A stretch of DNA of 64,000 nucleotides from Sunxiuqinia sp965372405 (GCA_965372405.1 CBDVCE010000019.1:1-64000); one strand, 5' to 3'. Shown: positions 1 through 10,646, numbered from the stretch's first letter. Translations and numbers: made by a program. Notes: a model not told the origin generated them from the sequence alone.

Positions 1-1
1 T

Positions 2-1651
2 TTTATACAGCTTCCCGGAAGTGCACAGAGTGATGCTCATGCTGGGCACACACATCGATTAGAAATAAAGGTGTCAGAACAAGAACAACTAGAATTGGCA
101 AATCAGCAAAAGCTAAATTTCTTCACCAATATTTCCCATGAAATTAAGACACCTCTAACCCTAATTTATAGTCCTTTAAAATATTTACTAAATAAAGATA
201 CATCGGATATAGAAATTAGAAAGGCCTTACCTTCTTTATATCGAAATGCAAAAAGAATGATCAGTTTAATTGATCAACTTCTTCAGTTTAGGAAAGCCGA
301 GATGTCCACATTAAGATTGAATATTGCTTCGGTGGATTGTATTGAAGTCTGCAACGAGATAATTGACTATTTTAATTATTTCTCAAAGATTGAAGGAATT
401 AGAATTATACTCAAATCAGATTTTGAAAATGAATTGGTTGAATTGGATAGAGATAAATTTACCAAAATAATGTTTAATCTCATTTCTAATGCCTTAAAAT
501 ATTCAAACCCAGGAGATACAGTAAATATAGACATCAGTTTGGCAGATAATTTTATGAAAATAAATGTAAAGGATCATGGCTGTGGGATTCCACAAGATGA
601 GCTTAGTAACATTTTTAAACGATACTATCAAATAGAAAATAGTGTTGCTGGAACAGGAATTGGACTGGCACTTACAAAACACCTCATTGATCTTCATGAT
701 GGAAGTATTGCAGTTGAGAGTGAGGTCGGAACAGGAACACTCTTTAAAATTCAGCTTCCTATAAAACAGTCATCGACTACTCATAAAGAAAGTCAACAAA
801 ATGAACCTGATGAATCTCCACTCATTACTTCAACTATTGATCCATCACCGGATATAACAACAAATGCCTCAAAAAATATTAAGTTACTTATTGTCGATGA
901 TGAATGGGAGCTTCGGCACTTCTTAAAACAAGAATTTTCAAAGGATTATAATGTCGTTCTGGCAAACAATGGAAAAGATGGTTTTTCAACAGCAATTAAA
1001 GAAATGCCAGATTTAATTATATCGGATGTGATGATGCCAGAAAGTGATGGTTTTACACTTTGCAATAAAATAAAAAATGATATTCGGATTAGCCATACAC
1101 CTGTAATATTGCTTACTGCCAAATCGATGTTTGCAGATCATGCTGAAGGATTAAACTCTGGTGCAGATCTATATTTACCTAAACCATTTGACTTGGAGTT
1201 GCTAAAGTTGCAAATATCTTCTCTTCTTCGAAACCGCCAAATTCTTAAACGAAGATTTGAATCTGACCCTGAACTTAAAACAACTGAACTAACTCAAAAT
1301 GATACTGATAAAGCTTTTCTCGACAAGGCAATTCAGATTGTTTTCAATAACATGGAGAACCAAGAGTTTAAGGTTTCTGAATTTGTAAAGGAGATGGGAA
1401 TGAGCCGCACTTTAGTTTATCACAAAATTAATGCAATCGCCGGAAAACCTGTTAAAGATTTCATTCTTAACCTCCGTCTTCAAAAAGCAGCTAAACTACT
1501 AACCAATACTGAAAAATCAATATCAGAGATTGCTTACGCATGTGGATTTGGTGACCCATCATATTTTAGCACTGTATTCAAACGATATTATTCCCAATCT
1601 CCACAATCTTATCGAAATAACTATTTAGTAGAAAGCCTTAAGTCCTTATAG
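2..1651 (+). CDS. Hybrid two-component system regulator (HTCS), C-terminal part
   Basis: The frame is open to the left edge, so this is the 3' part of a longer gene; the GTG at 71 is only an internal codon. Seen in order from base 2: HisKA with NISHEIKTPL (phospho-acceptor His about codon 46), HATPase with N-box NLISNALKYS, G1 KDHGCGI and G2 GTGIGLAL, a receiver domain (LLIVDDE, acceptor Asp about codon 342 in IISDVMMP, Lys in LPKPFD), and a C-terminal AraC-type HTH of about 100 residues. This is the cytoplasmic half of Bacteroidota HTCS proteins, whose missing N-terminal half normally has a periplasmic beta-propeller and Y_Y_Y sensor that binds an oligosaccharide. It lies 608 bp before a SusC/SusD pair on the same strand and is most likely its activator; that link is inference. 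Confidence 0.93.
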   Translation, partial: FIQLPGSAQSDAHAGHTHRLEIKVSEQEQLELANQQKLNFFTNISHEIKTPLTLIYSPLKYLLNKDTSDIEIRKALPSLYRNAKRMISLIDQLLQFRKAEMSTLRLNIASVDCIEVCNEIIDYFNYFSKIEGIRIILKSDFENELVELDRDKFTKIMFNLISNALKYSNPGDTVNIDISLADNFMKINVKDHGCGIPQDELSNIFKRYYQIENSVAGTGIGLALTKHLIDLHDGSIAVESEVGTGTLFKIQLPIKQSSTTHKESQQNEPDESPLITSTIDPSPDITTNASKNIKLLIVDDEWELRHFLKQEFSKDYNVVLANNGKDGFSTAIKEMPDLIISDVMMPESDGFTLCNKIKNDIRISHTPVILLTAKSMFADHAEGLNSGADLYLPKPFDLELLKLQISSLLRNRQILKRRFESDPELKTTELTQNDTDKAFLDKAIQIVFNNMENQEFKVSEFVKEMGMSRTLVYHKINAIAGKPVKDFILNLRLQKAAKLLTNTEKSISEIAYACGFGDPSYFSTVFKRYYSQSPQSYRNNYLVESLKSL

Positions 1652-2259
1652 AATCAAGGTAAAAATCAATTCTGAGAATGGATTAGGTAATGGGTATCTT
1701 TCGATATTCAGGAGGCTATCTCAAATCAAGATTGTCGACTCAAATATAGTAACGTTAGAAAACACCTAACTTTTTAGGAGACTTTAAGTCTACCACTTCA
1801 TGTGAGTCTAGGAGGGGTAGTGATGTAACAGATTACTAATTAAAAACTGTCACATTATTCTTTGGTATTTTTGATACAGTCTCACTTCGGTTGTTGCATC
1901 AAAAGTATATCGATGTTCTTTCATGAATTCTTTAATTAATTCTCAAAACTTATATGTTTTTCGTACTTACTCCCTTTGACAAATAGGAACTATAGAAATT
2001 ACAATCATTTAAACTTCAGCATGAAGTTGGAATTTAGTAACTCCCCTACTATCTGTCACTTTTGACTTTATTCACAATTCATTTGATTTTGTTCATTCAT
2101 ATGCAATCTGGACATATTCAAAGATGAAACGGACATTTTCAACAATAAAGCTCCTCGTTTTTTAAGATTTTCACATCCTGCTAAATTTTAGGTCCATACC
2201 TATCTTGACTTTTGATTTAGAGTATTTAAAACATTTACTACTAATTAAAAACATTTCTT
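1652..2259. other. Intergenic leader between HTCS and susC
   Basis: No gene seen in 608 bp. An inverted repeat AACTTCA-GCA-TGAAGTT lies at 2012-2028 and could be an AraC-type operator or a small hairpin. A TATTTTTG that fits the Bacteroidota -7 box TAnnTTTG lies at 1866-1873, but no TTG sits about 20 bp upstream, so I do not call a promoter. HTCS-activated promoters often lack good boxes. Confidence 0.35.
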
Positions 2260-5200
2260 ATGAAAAAAAATCTTATTGATTGTTATTTACAAGAAAAGAC
2301 TTTTGTATCCAAAATTCTTCTTTGGATACAACTTGTTCTATTCATTGTATGCATTAGTTCAGCAGGTGTATATGCCCAAGAGGGAAAAACAATTACAGGT
2401 AAAGTTACCAACCCAACAGGCGAAACCCTACCAGGTGTTGCTATCCAGGTAAAAGGAACATCAATAGGCACGGTTACAAATTTTGATGGAAACTATTCTT
2501 TAGATGTTCCCAGCTCAGCACAAGTACTAATGTTTTCTTTTGTTGGCATGAACACTTTAGAAGAAAATATCGAAGGTAGGACAACAATAGATGCAATATT
2601 GACTACCAGTGATATTGGTTTGGAGGAAGTTGTAGTTACAGCCTTAGGTATTAAACGCGAGAAAAAATCGCTAACCTATGCTTCTCAGCAAATTTCTGGA
2701 GAAGAGCTTTTGAAAGCTAAAGGCGCCAATTTCATGGATGCCATGAATGGTCAGGCCGCTGGTCTTGAAATCAAGAAAAGTGCTTCTGGAGCCGGTGGCT
2801 CCACAAGGGTTGTTCTTAGGGGATTCAAATCATTGGGAGGATCCAGTGAACCCCTTTATGTAATTGACGGGATACCAATGCTGAACGTTAAGCGCGGACA
2901 GCCAGGCATGTGGGGTGGAGCCGATCAGGGCGATGGTTTGTCACAACTTAATCCTGACGACATTGAGAGCGTTAATATTTTGAAAGGTTTGAATGCCTCT
3001 ATTCTTTACGGTAGTGAAGGAGCTAATGGAGTTGTACTTGTTACAACTAAAAAAGGTGTGGCCGGTAAAACAAGGGTGACATTGAGTTCAACAACTACAA
3101 TGGAAAGTGTTCTTATTTACCCTGAAATGCAATATGACTATGGCGCATTAAATGGTGCAAAAGAAAGTTGGTCAACCACCAAAGGTAGTACCAATTATAC
3201 TGAAGACCAGATGAAGGATTTTTTTAATACTGGAAGTAATTTAATTAACAGTGTTACAATAAGCGGTGGAAATAATATTACCACAGCCTATTTCTCTTAC
3301 GCCAACACTACTGCAAAAGGTGTTATTCCAAACAACAAGTACGGAAAAAATAATGTTTCATTTAAGCAGTCAACCAAGCTTCTGGATGACAAACTAACAT
3401 TGAGTTCAAATATTATGCTTTCTTCTGAGAACGTAGAAAATCGTAATGTTGCAGGTTATTACGAGAACCCTTTAACCGGGCTTTATAATTTCCCTCGTGA
3501 AAGAAATTGGGCGGATTATAGAGACAACTACAGTTATTTTGATGAAGCAAGGAACATGGATCTTCAAAAAGTTTATGTTGTTGATCATCATTTGAGTAAT
3601 CCCTACTGGATAATCAATAAGGAACCCAGGGAGGAAGAAATCAAGAGAATTATTGCCAGTGCCAGTGCTGACTATAGCCTCACAGACAATCTTTCAGTTC
3701 TGATTAGGGGAACTTATGATTATGTTGACCGCAAAAGCACAGAAAAACATGCTGCAGGTTCAAATGTAACCAATACATCAGAAAACGGGAAATATGAATT
3801 TAGCAACAATACAAACAGTAAAGTTTATGCAGATGGATTGTTAAAATACGACAATACTTTTGGTAAGTTCAACGTAGCTGGTTTTATTGGTTCTAGTTAC
3901 ACAAAGTATACATCAACAGGAATTAGTGGAGGTAATGGAACAAACAATTTGCTTTATCCTAATATTTTTTCATCTCAAAACTACCCTGAAAGTGTTGTTA
4001 TCAATCAATCTGGTTCGGAAAGATACCTACAAGCGGTTTATGGTAGCGCTAGCCTGGGTTATAACGATATGTTTTATGTAGATATATCAGCACGTAACGA
4101 TTGGTCGTCAACCCTTATCGGAACAGATGATGGTCCTTCTTATTTTTATCCTTCGGTGGGTGTAGTTGCACTTGTTAGCAATATATTTGAATTGCCCGAT
4201 TTTATGTCGTTTCTAAAAGTTAGGGCTTCAAGTGCAAAAGCGGCAAAAGAAGTGCCATGGAGTTCTATTCGATCTGACCATACTATTTCAGGAGCACAAG
4301 GTGGAATAGACAGGAATGTAAGACAACCCTGGGCCAACTTAGAGCCTGAGTTGATTACAAGTAACGAGTTTGGTGCTGAAATTAAATTGTTTAATGGGCG
4401 AATAGGCCTGGATTATACATATTATAATAACAATAGTACCAACCAGTTCCTAGAAGTAGAGTTACCTGCGACAGAAAAGGGACAATATCAAGACAAAAAC
4501 ATCAACGTTGGTGAAATTATAAATAAAGGGCATGAGTTAACTCTTGATGCGATTCCGGTACAAAACAGTACTGTTAGCTGGAAAACAGCATTTAACTTCC
4601 ATACAAATACCAACGAAATTGCGGAATTAGATCCTAACGATCCTAGCCGTACAATCGATATGGGTTCTTCTGAAGGTTACCAAACATTCCTAAGAAAAGG
4701 TGGTTCTTATGGAGATCTATATGGATATATGTTTAAAAGAAATGATGCCGGACAAATCATGCTCGATGAGACTACTGGTCGTCCATTGAGAATTGACGAA
4801 CGTATTGATCCAGAGGACTGGAGTATAGGATACTTGGGGAGTCTTGAACCTGATTTTAGCCTTTCATGGAACAACACTATCCAAATTGAACGAATTAGCA
4901 TTGGCGCCCTTATTTCAGGGAAATTTGGTGGCAAAACTGTTAGCCAGACTGAAGCCATGCTTGATGGATGGGGTGTAAGTAAGAGAAGTGGTGACGCAAG
5001 GGATGTTGGATATGTTGAAATAAACGGTATTCAGGGAACTACTCCTGTCACTCAGATTTCTGCTTTCGATTATTATGCAGAAGGTGGTGGTACTGGAGGT
5101 AGGAACAGTATTATTGAGCCTTATGTTTATGACAGGACAAATATTCGATTAAGCCAGTTGTCTATTGCTTATGATTTAGATGTTAAAAAACTAAATCTTC

Positions 5201-5373
5201 CATTAACTAATGCAACTATCTCACTTGTTGGGCAGAATTTATTCATCTTTTATAAAGATGCACCTTATGATCCTGAGTTGGCTATGAGTACAAATAACAG
5301 TTCGCAATCGCTCGACAACTTCAATGTCCCTGCTACCAGAACTTATGGTTTTAATTTAAAAGTAACATTCTAA
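2260..5373 (+). CDS. SusC/RagA-family TonB-linked outer membrane protein (locus A)
   Basis: A 1037-aa outer-membrane beta-barrel that, with the SusD partner, imports oligosaccharides using TonB energy. Visible: a signal peptide ending near VYAQ (about residue 40), a carboxypeptidase-regulatory-like domain (about 45-125, TGKVTNPTGETLPGV and DGNYSL), the TonB box/linker region GLEEVVVTALG, a plug domain (EPLYVIDGIPM, GANGVVLVTTKKG), then a long barrel ending in the aromatic-rich NLKVTF. It lacks the N-terminal STN domain carried by the three other SusC proteins of this window, which fits control by the adjacent HTCS and not by a sigma/anti-sigma pair. The susD gene follows after 12 bp. Confidence 0.96.
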   Translation: MKKNLIDCYLQEKTFVSKILLWIQLVLFIVCISSAGVYAQEGKTITGKVTNPTGETLPGVAIQVKGTSIGTVTNFDGNYSLDVPSSAQVLMFSFVGMNTLEENIEGRTTIDAILTTSDIGLEEVVVTALGIKREKKSLTYASQQISGEELLKAKGANFMDAMNGQAAGLEIKKSASGAGGSTRVVLRGFKSLGGSSEPLYVIDGIPMLNVKRGQPGMWGGADQGDGLSQLNPDDIESVNILKGLNASILYGSEGANGVVLVTTKKGVAGKTRVTLSSTTTMESVLIYPEMQYDYGALNGAKESWSTTKGSTNYTEDQMKDFFNTGSNLINSVTISGGNNITTAYFSYANTTAKGVIPNNKYGKNNVSFKQSTKLLDDKLTLSSNIMLSSENVENRNVAGYYENPLTGLYNFPRERNWADYRDNYSYFDEARNMDLQKVYVVDHHLSNPYWIINKEPREEEIKRIIASASADYSLTDNLSVLIRGTYDYVDRKSTEKHAAGSNVTNTSENGKYEFSNNTNSKVYADGLLKYDNTFGKFNVAGFIGSSYTKYTSTGISGGNGTNNLLYPNIFSSQNYPESVVINQSGSERYLQAVYGSASLGYNDMFYVDISARNDWSSTLIGTDDGPSYFYPSVGVVALVSNIFELPDFMSFLKVRASSAKAAKEVPWSSIRSDHTISGAQGGIDRNVRQPWANLEPELITSNEFGAEIKLFNGRIGLDYTYYNNNSTNQFLEVELPATEKGQYQDKNINVGEIINKGHELTLDAIPVQNSTVSWKTAFNFHTNTNEIAELDPNDPSRTIDMGSSEGYQTFLRKGGSYGDLYGYMFKRNDAGQIMLDETTGRPLRIDERIDPEDWSIGYLGSLEPDFSLSWNNTIQIERISIGALISGKFGGKTVSQTEAMLDGWGVSKRSGDARDVGYVEINGIQGTTPVTQISAFDYYAEGGGTGGRNSIIEPYVYDRTNIRLSQLSIAYDLDVKKLNLPLTNATISLVGQNLFIFYKDAPYDPELAMSTNNSSQSLDNFNVPATRTYGFNLKVTF

Positions 5374-5385
5374 AACTGAGGAAAT

Positions 5386-6951
5386 ATGAAAAAAATATTT
5401 TATACAATTATATTAGCCCTGGGATTTTTGGCATGTACCGATAATTTCGAAGAGGCAAACAGGAATCATTTCCGTATTTCAGACACGCAATTGGATCAGG
5501 ATTTTAACCGGCTTGGATCTCCGTTCAAGCAATTATTACAGAACCAGTTTGGGCATCAGGTTGAAGAAGACCTCTTGCACGATAATTGGGTTCGTCACGT
5601 TGGTACACCAACTCCATTCGTGGGAGGTGTAAACAACACTACTTATGTCATTCAGTGGAATAGATTTTGGAACCGTTCCTACTCAAGTGTTATGTCTCCG
5701 GCAGAACAGGTAATTATACAGGCCGATGAAGGCGGTTATGAGGTATATTCGGCATGGGCAAAATTTTTACAATTACATGTTATGACTAAACTTACAGCAT
5801 ATCATGGACCGGTAATCTATTCTAATTTTGGTGTCACTGGCAAAGCTGATATTTATGATAGCGAACCGGATCTTTACAATGCGTTTTTTGCTGATTTGGA
5901 TGAAATTCAATCTGTATTTTCATCAAACAGTGATTATACTGGTATGATAAAGTTTGATGAGAGTTACCAAGGAGATGTGGCAAAATGGAGCAAACTGGTT
6001 AACTCTTTACGTTTAAGATTGGCTATTAGGATTTCGAAAGTTGCTCCGGCTCTTGCAAAAACTCAGGGAGAAAAAGCAATGAGTGACGGTGCGGGATTAA
6101 TTGCATCGAATGGTGATAATTTTACTGTTTTTCTCTACGGGGGAAAATTACCCTTGGTAGTGATTGCTAACGAATGGGGTGATAGCCGTATGGGCGCAGG
6201 AATGGAATCATTTGGTGTAGGTCTGAAAGATAACAGAATTAAGAGTTTCTTTGCGCCTGCTACTGACGACTCACTTTATCCAGATCATCCAGATTGGCCA
6301 TACAAAGGTATTCACAGTGGGGCATTTTTGGAAGCAAAAGGTCAAAGATTAACGTATTCTGCCCCTAACGCATCGTTTAAATCGGTTAAAAGCAGAAGGT
6401 CATTTACTTATTCAGAAGTTTGCCACTTAAAAGCGGAGGCTGCATTAAGGGGCTGGGCCGGTGCAGGAGATGCTAAAACAAATTATGAAGATGGTGTGAA
6501 AGCTTCTTTTGCCGATTGGGGAGCAGCTGGAGTTGATGCATACCTGGCTGATGCTACCAGTACGCCAATTGACTATGTGGATCCAAAAGAACCATTGAAT
6601 AATTTTACCAGCCGCTCTACCGTTACTGTTGCCTGGAATGAGGCTGATAGTGATGAGTTGAAACTGGAAAAAATTATCACTCAAAAGTGGTTTAATGGTT
6701 TTACAAACTCAAATGAAACATGGTGTGATCACCGCAGGACAGGATATCCTAAACTGCCGTATAACACTAGAAACGACAGTTATTCCAGAGATGGAGTTAT
6801 AGCTGCTGATGACTTCTTAAGAAGAGTAATATTCCCAGAAGACGAAAGGAATAATAATAGTGATAATGTTTCTGCTGCAACTGCTACAATGAGTGGGCCA
6901 GATGAAATAGGTACTCACTTGTGGTGGGATACAGGTGGTTCAAACTTCTAG
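5386..6951 (+). CDS. SusD/RagB-family nutrient-binding lipoprotein (locus A)
   Basis: A 521-aa surface lipoprotein that caps the SusC barrel and binds the glycan. The start MKKIFYTIILALGFLACTDN gives a lipobox with Cys17. The middle has the helical signature KWSKLVNSLRLRLAIRISK (about residues 205-223) and late residues KIITQKWFNGF, both usual for the SusD-like_2 branch. It is translationally close to susC (12 bp) with a purine-rich GAGGAAAT before the ATG. The C-terminus ends in WWDTGGSNF, a common ending of this branch. Which sugar is bound cannot be read from the sequence; the genes downstream suggest amino-sugar glycans. Confidence 0.93.
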   Translation: MKKIFYTIILALGFLACTDNFEEANRNHFRISDTQLDQDFNRLGSPFKQLLQNQFGHQVEEDLLHDNWVRHVGTPTPFVGGVNNTTYVIQWNRFWNRSYSSVMSPAEQVIIQADEGGYEVYSAWAKFLQLHVMTKLTAYHGPVIYSNFGVTGKADIYDSEPDLYNAFFADLDEIQSVFSSNSDYTGMIKFDESYQGDVAKWSKLVNSLRLRLAIRISKVAPALAKTQGEKAMSDGAGLIASNGDNFTVFLYGGKLPLVVIANEWGDSRMGAGMESFGVGLKDNRIKSFFAPATDDSLYPDHPDWPYKGIHSGAFLEAKGQRLTYSAPNASFKSVKSRRSFTYSEVCHLKAEAALRGWAGAGDAKTNYEDGVKASFADWGAAGVDAYLADATSTPIDYVDPKEPLNNFTSRSTVTVAWNEADSDELKLEKIITQKWFNGFTNSNETWCDHRRTGYPKLPYNTRNDSYSRDGVIAADDFLRRVIFPEDERNNNSDNVSAATATMSGPDEIGTHLWWDTGGSNF

Positions 6952-7104
6952 TATTGAAATATTTTAAAGTAGTATTTTTAAGAATAGAGTTCTCTTGTAT
7001 TGCGATACCAGATTCTTACTTAAACGCATACTACTAAAGATGCAATGTTTGTTTTTATAAAATCTGTTTACCGATTTGAGTCGGTAGGATTTGGTGTTAG
7101 TTCA

Positions 7105-7137
7105 CAAGGAGGGAGTTTACTCTCTCCTTGTTTCTAA
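7105..7137 (+). terminator. Rho-independent-type terminator after susD (locus A)
   Basis: Arms 7105-7115 (CAAGGAGGGAG) and 7120-7130 (CTCTCTCCTTG) form an 11-bp stem with one G-U pair and a TTTA loop, followed by TTTCTAATTT. It lies 154 bp after the susD stop and separates SusCD from the enzyme operon, so transporter and enzymes may be transcribed at different levels. The rest of the 361-bp gap (6952-7312) shows no gene and no clear promoter. Confidence 0.75.
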
Positions 7138-7312
7138 TTTAGAACAATAATTAGATAGAAATTACATATAAAAACCCAATGCTTTAGTAATCTCATATTG
7201 ATTAAGAATAGGAGCAGATTCTAAAAACAGTATCAAGCTTTTATTTCCAAGCCACAAAACAATTACAAGCAACACGAAAAGATAAATTGATTCAATTATA
7301 AGATATTATTTA

Positions 7313-9715
7313 ATGCGCAGATCCATTTCACATATTCTTGCAAAATCCATAGGAAAATTAGACTTTAAGTTATTAATTGCAAGCTTTATTCTACTTCAAA
7401 ATATACAATTCTGTTACGCCCAGGAACAAGTTAAAGACCTAACAGAATTAGAAAAAACAGCACTCACCATTAATGAAATAATGGCAATCGAAAAGCAAGA
7501 TAAATCAATTAAGAACCCGAAAGTTCCTGAAGGTTATGAGATTGAATTAATTGGAACTGACAGATTACAGGTTATAAACAACAATGGAGATATATCAAGT
7601 CCAATAGTCAATTCTGATGTCCACCTCTATTACCAGCTAATTGACAAAAAAACAAATAATCGTACTGACATCCCAAACATACATGTTACAGTACCAGGAA
7701 CACTTTCAAAAAGTGAATCGGATAATCCTTGTCCTGAAATAATACCAGCTATACGGGAATGGAAAGGTAGAACTGGTTATTTTTCATTAAATGAATGTGG
7801 AAATATTGTAGTTGATACTGACAATTATAACACCCTTAAAAAAAGTATTGATCAATTCGCTGATGATTTCAAATTCTTTGGCAAGCTCAACTACAAACTG
7901 GTTTCAGGAACAAAGACAAATAACGATATTTTCATCACCCTCAACTGTAATGATAATGCATTGGGAGAAGAGGGCTACAAATTAACAATTGATAATGGTA
8001 TCCTATTGGAGGCAAATACACCCAAAGGAATACTCATGGGTACGCAAACCATTCTGCAATTAGTAAATCGATATAATAATACAATTCCGAAGGGGATTGC
8101 CCGTGATTATCCTAAATATGCTCGTAGAGGATTTATGTTGGATGTTGGCAGAAAGTTCTTTAGTATTGATTTTTTGCGTGATTATGTGCGAATAATGTCT
8201 TATTATAAAATGAATGAATTTCACATTCATTTAAATGACAATGGCTTTAAACAGTACTTCGAAAATGATTGGAGTAAAACCTATTCTTCATTTAGGTTGG
8301 AATCGGAAACTTACCCTGGTTTAACATCCAAAGACGGTTTTTATAGTAAAAAAGAGTTTACAGCTTTGCAGCAACTTGGAATGGACTATGGAGTAAACGT
8401 TATACCTGAGATTGATATTCCAGCTCACTCGCTAGCCTTTACAAAATATCGTCCAGATATTGGAAGTAAAGAATACGGAATGGATCATTTGGATATTAAT
8501 AATCCGGAAACATATGAATTTCTGGATAGATTATTTGAAGAATACCTATCAGGAGAGAATCCAGTTTTTATTGGTACAGATGTACATGTTGGCACAGACG
8601 AGTACGATAAGAAAGAAGCAGAATCATTTCGAAAATTTACAGACCATTATCTTAAAAAGGTTCAAAGTTTCAGAAAACGAGCCAGACTATGGGGTTCCTT
8701 AACTCATGCAAATGGCAATACACCTGTTACATCTGAAAATGTAATCATGAATGCCTGGTACAATGGTTATGCAAATCCGAAAGATATGATAGACCAAGGC
8801 TTTGAGCTTATATCAACTTCAGACAGGCACTTATATATTGTTCCTGCTGCTGATTATTATTACGACTATTTAAATCTTGAATTTCTATATAACAAATGGG
8901 AACCAAACATGATTGGCGGAGTTACTTTCCCATTTGGTCATCCGCAAATAAGTGGTGGTATGTTTGCAGTATGGAATGATCACTGCGGTAATGGAATTAC
9001 AGAAAAAGATGTGCATCATAGAGCGTTTCAAGCGCTACAGGTTCTTTCAGCAAAAATGTGGATCGGCAAAAACAACAAATTACAACTTGATGAATTTAAG
9101 ACGATTGCCTCAAAATTAGCAGAAGCACCAAATGTCAACATCATGGGACGAGTGCAACATATTGGCAACACAGTACTTCATTACGACTTTTCTACACATA
9201 AGAATAAAGATTTGACTCCAAACAACTTTGATATTGCAGGCATAAAAGGTGTGGAATGGGAAGAGAATAACGGCTATGTATTTAATGAAGAAATCTCAAT
9301 ATTATTACCATTGGAAGAAATTGGCTACCCATATGAAGTCTCTTTTGAAATAACCTTTGATAGCCAAATGAATTCTGAGGTTGAATTGTTCTCGTCACGA
9401 AATGCAAAAGTTTTTGCAATTCCAAAGAATGGAAAAATTGAACTTAGCTTTAAAAGAGAAGGTTATCATTATAAGTTCAGAACCTTGCTGGATAAAAACA
9501 GACGCCAATCAATAACAATAAAAGGAGATCACAAAGGTACATCACTTTGCATTGAGGGTGAAGAAGTTGAACGTCTTCAAGGAATAGTAAAGGAATATAA
9601 AAAAGAGAATGGACAGATTAGTAAAATGTACATCCAGCAAACGCTTGTTTTTCCATTAAGAACAATAGGTAAGTTCAAAGGAGTTTTACACTCATTAAAA
9701 ATTAAAACTAATTAA
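7313..9715 (+). CDS. GH20-family beta-N-acetylhexosaminidase, secreted
   Basis: An 800-aa enzyme predicted to remove terminal beta-linked GlcNAc or GalNAc in the periplasm or at the cell surface. Seen: a signal peptide ending near CYAQ (residue 37), an N-terminal GH20b-like domain (about 130-265), and a TIM barrel starting KYARRGFMLDVGRKFFS (about 265) with the conserved HIHLNDNG. The substrate-assisted catalytic pair Asp429-Glu430 is in HVGTDEYD, where most GH20 enzymes have HxGGDE, a G-to-T change worth noting. Residues beyond about 620 form a beta-rich C-terminal domain that looks lectin/LamG-like. It opens a plus-strand run of ten enzyme genes with gaps mostly below 100 bp. Family assignment is firm; the exact linkage is not known. 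Confidence 0.9.
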   Translation: MRRSISHILAKSIGKLDFKLLIASFILLQNIQFCYAQEQVKDLTELEKTALTINEIMAIEKQDKSIKNPKVPEGYEIELIGTDRLQVINNNGDISSPIVNSDVHLYYQLIDKKTNNRTDIPNIHVTVPGTLSKSESDNPCPEIIPAIREWKGRTGYFSLNECGNIVVDTDNYNTLKKSIDQFADDFKFFGKLNYKLVSGTKTNNDIFITLNCNDNALGEEGYKLTIDNGILLEANTPKGILMGTQTILQLVNRYNNTIPKGIARDYPKYARRGFMLDVGRKFFSIDFLRDYVRIMSYYKMNEFHIHLNDNGFKQYFENDWSKTYSSFRLESETYPGLTSKDGFYSKKEFTALQQLGMDYGVNVIPEIDIPAHSLAFTKYRPDIGSKEYGMDHLDINNPETYEFLDRLFEEYLSGENPVFIGTDVHVGTDEYDKKEAESFRKFTDHYLKKVQSFRKRARLWGSLTHANGNTPVTSENVIMNAWYNGYANPKDMIDQGFELISTSDRHLYIVPAADYYYDYLNLEFLYNKWEPNMIGGVTFPFGHPQISGGMFAVWNDHCGNGITEKDVHHRAFQALQVLSAKMWIGKNNKLQLDEFKTIASKLAEAPNVNIMGRVQHIGNTVLHYDFSTHKNKDLTPNNFDIAGIKGVEWEENNGYVFNEEISILLPLEEIGYPYEVSFEITFDSQMNSEVELFSSRNAKVFAIPKNGKIELSFKREGYHYKFRTLLDKNRRQSITIKGDHKGTSLCIEGEEVERLQGIVKEYKKENGQISKMYIQQTLVFPLRTIGKFKGVLHSLKIKTN

Positions 9716-9725
9716 TCTAAACAAT

Positions 9726-10547
9726 ATGAAGAAATATAGTAAGGCTCTAATAATTAACGCAATTCTCATATTAACTGTATTTTTATCATTTGCAGAAAAC
9801 AATACAAAGGTAGACTCATCACGTATTGTAAAGGTTCTAACATTTAATATCTATCATGGTGAGACTTATTATCGAGACCATTCACTTCCCTACGAAAGCA
9901 ATCTGGATATTATAGCAGAAGTAATAAATTCAATAAAACCAGATCTGGTTGCAATGCAAGAAGTAGATTTTAAAACCAACCGAGCCAAAGGATTAGATTT
10001 AATGACAGAACTAGGAGTTAAAACAGGAATGGCTCCTTTATTTGGGAAAGCAATGAAATATGATGGAGGTGAATATGGTGAAGGGATCTTATCCCGACAC
10101 TCTTTTGTTGAAACCAAAAATTACCCATTATATGCAAGTGAGAACAAAGAACCACGTGCTGCATTGAGTGCTATAATAGAACTACCATGTGGTGAGCTTG
10201 TTCGCTTTATTGGTACACATCTTGATCATACCAGTAATGTAGAAAGGTTAGACCAGGCCAAACAGCTAAATAAACTATTTGGGAACGATGCAGTTCCTTC
10301 CTTTATGGCTGGAGATCTGAATTCACTCTCTGAAAGTCCAACAATGCAAACTTTATTTAAAAAATGGTCACAATCGTCATCAGATAATGCACCTACAATT
10401 CCCTCATTAAAACCAACTCATAAAGTTGATTATATCCTTTATAGACCAGCAAATAGATGGCGTATTATTGAAAGCAGAGTAATTGATGAAAAGAAAGCTT
10501 CTGACCATAATCCTGTACTAACCATATTTGAGATATTACCTAAATAG
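9726..10547 (+). CDS. Endonuclease/exonuclease/phosphatase (EEP)-family phosphodiesterase, secreted
   Basis: A 273-aa protein with an N-terminal signal peptide (about residues 1-23, AENNTK after it) and a single EEP (DNase I-like/sphingomyelinase-like) domain. The metal and phosphate ligands are all visible: Asn in LTFNIYHG, Glu in AMQEVD, His in GTHLDHT, Asp/Asn in AGDLNS, and the final Asp-His in ASDHNP. The fold hydrolyses phosphodiester bonds in nucleic acids, phosphoinositides or sphingomyelin. Export and a position 10 bp after the GH20 gene argue for an extracellular glycoconjugate or lipid substrate and not DNA repair, but this is inference. Confidence 0.88.
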   Translation: MKKYSKALIINAILILTVFLSFAENNTKVDSSRIVKVLTFNIYHGETYYRDHSLPYESNLDIIAEVINSIKPDLVAMQEVDFKTNRAKGLDLMTELGVKTGMAPLFGKAMKYDGGEYGEGILSRHSFVETKNYPLYASENKEPRAALSAIIELPCGELVRFIGTHLDHTSNVERLDQAKQLNKLFGNDAVPSFMAGDLNSLSESPTMQTLFKKWSQSSSDNAPTIPSLKPTHKVDYILYRPANRWRIIESRVIDEKKASDHNPVLTIFEILPK

Positions 10548-10646
10548 AAGTTGAGCCGAATTGAGATTTTATAATCAATTTCAGTTCCTGTCCCGTTCTT
10601 TAATTGATATGCATATTTTAACTCTATAACCTAATAAATTAACCTG

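Noticed and set aside
71..1651. GTG at 71 as the start of the regulator gene
   Set aside because: The frame is open to the window edge and the protein would lack the sensor half that HTCS proteins have, so the GTG is internal.
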